DNA from: Clostridiales bacterium UBA1779
GTDB taxonomy: Bacteria; Bacillota; Clostridia; Oscillospirales; CAG-272
Assembly: GCA_002314565.1 (NCBI GenBank)
Contig: DCGL01000064.1
Span: 8,379-13,862, forward strand
Reading direction: 5' to 3'
DNA length: 5,484 nt
Part shown: piece by piece, positions 5,394 to 5,484 of the stretch
Layout of the letters: every line of letters starts with the position of its first letter
Numbering within the stretch: the first letter of the stretch is position 1
Program-made: the position numbers and the translations under genes
The notes under the pieces: model-generated
Databases searched by the model: none
Told to the model about the DNA's origin: nothing
What the model saw: only the letters and a program-made list of their open reading frames with translations

Positions 5394-5484
5394 TGGTAGT
5401 TTTTGAAAAACCGAAAAGTTTAACAGATGCCGAATTACATTACTGCCCGGGTTGCACACACGGTATTGTTCACCGCCTTGTTGC
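5393..5484 (+). CDS. 2-oxoacid:ferredoxin oxidoreductase beta subunit, N-terminus (3' end outside window)
   Basis: The first 30 residues of the thiamine-diphosphate-binding beta subunit (VorA/KorB type), cut by the right edge. ATG at 5393-5395 overlaps the vorB stop codon by one base (TAATG), with GGGAGG at 5378-5383 as ribosome binding site, so translation is probably coupled. HYCPGCTHG at residues 16-24 is the characteristic start of these subunits, with the CPGC motif at 18-21. Full-length relatives are roughly 250-290 residues and bind the cofactor diphosphate further on, which is not visible here. A gamma subunit gene is expected after it. The ferredoxin-alpha-beta order supports one enzyme complex. 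Too little is present to add anything on substrate. Confidence 0.9.
   Translation, partial: MVVFEKPKSLTDAELHYCPGCTHGIVHRLV

Overview
The window looks like a chromosomal piece of an anaerobic Clostridia bacterium, probably of the Ruminococcus/Oscillospiraceae kind. This is inferred from the protein flavour, strong AGGAG-type ribosome binding sites, roughly 50% GC, ferredoxin-linked 2-oxoacid metabolism and homocysteine synthesis by direct sulfhydrylation. No mobile element, CRISPR array, tRNA or rRNA gene is visible. All seven genes lie on the + strand with short gaps, and no convincing intrinsic terminator separates them, so they may be one transcription unit or a few overlapping ones.

Layout. 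At 1-878 is the C-terminal part of an AMP-forming acyl-CoA synthetase, cut by the left edge. At 879-1005 is a gap with a possible -10 box and a strikingly structured leader (a 14-bp closing helix plus two inner hairpins). At 1006-1668 is a small SIMIBI/MinD-like P-loop NTPase of unknown function. At 1669-1794 is a second structured leader, with two hairpins and a duplicated strand that could make it a switch. At 1795-3075 is metY (O-acetylhomoserine sulfhydrylase) and at 3152-4069 metA (homoserine O-acetyltransferase; Glu111 indicates acetyl- rather than succinyl-CoA). At 4119-4331 is a two-cluster ferredoxin subunit, at 4332-5393 the alpha subunit of a 2-oxoacid:ferredoxin oxidoreductase (VorB type), and at 5393-5484 the first 30 residues of its thiamine-diphosphate beta subunit, cut by the right edge. 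A gamma subunit gene is expected beyond the window.

How the genes may work together. MetA makes O-acetylhomoserine, and MetY uses it with sulfide to make homocysteine for methionine. The Vor-type enzyme interconverts branched 2-oxoacids and acyl-CoAs with ferredoxin. With the acyl-CoA synthetase it could carry out reductive carboxylation of scavenged branched short-chain acids to amino-acid precursors, a route known in rumen bacteria. That makes the region an amino-acid assimilation cluster. The NTPase has no clear job.

The coding content is ordinary. What deserves a second look is the non-coding part: the two structured leaders at about 905-997 and 1680-1786, the recurrence of a hairpin just upstream of the ribosome binding site in every gap, and a base-composition step inside vorB. 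All RNA structures were paired by eye, without energy calculation or database comparison.
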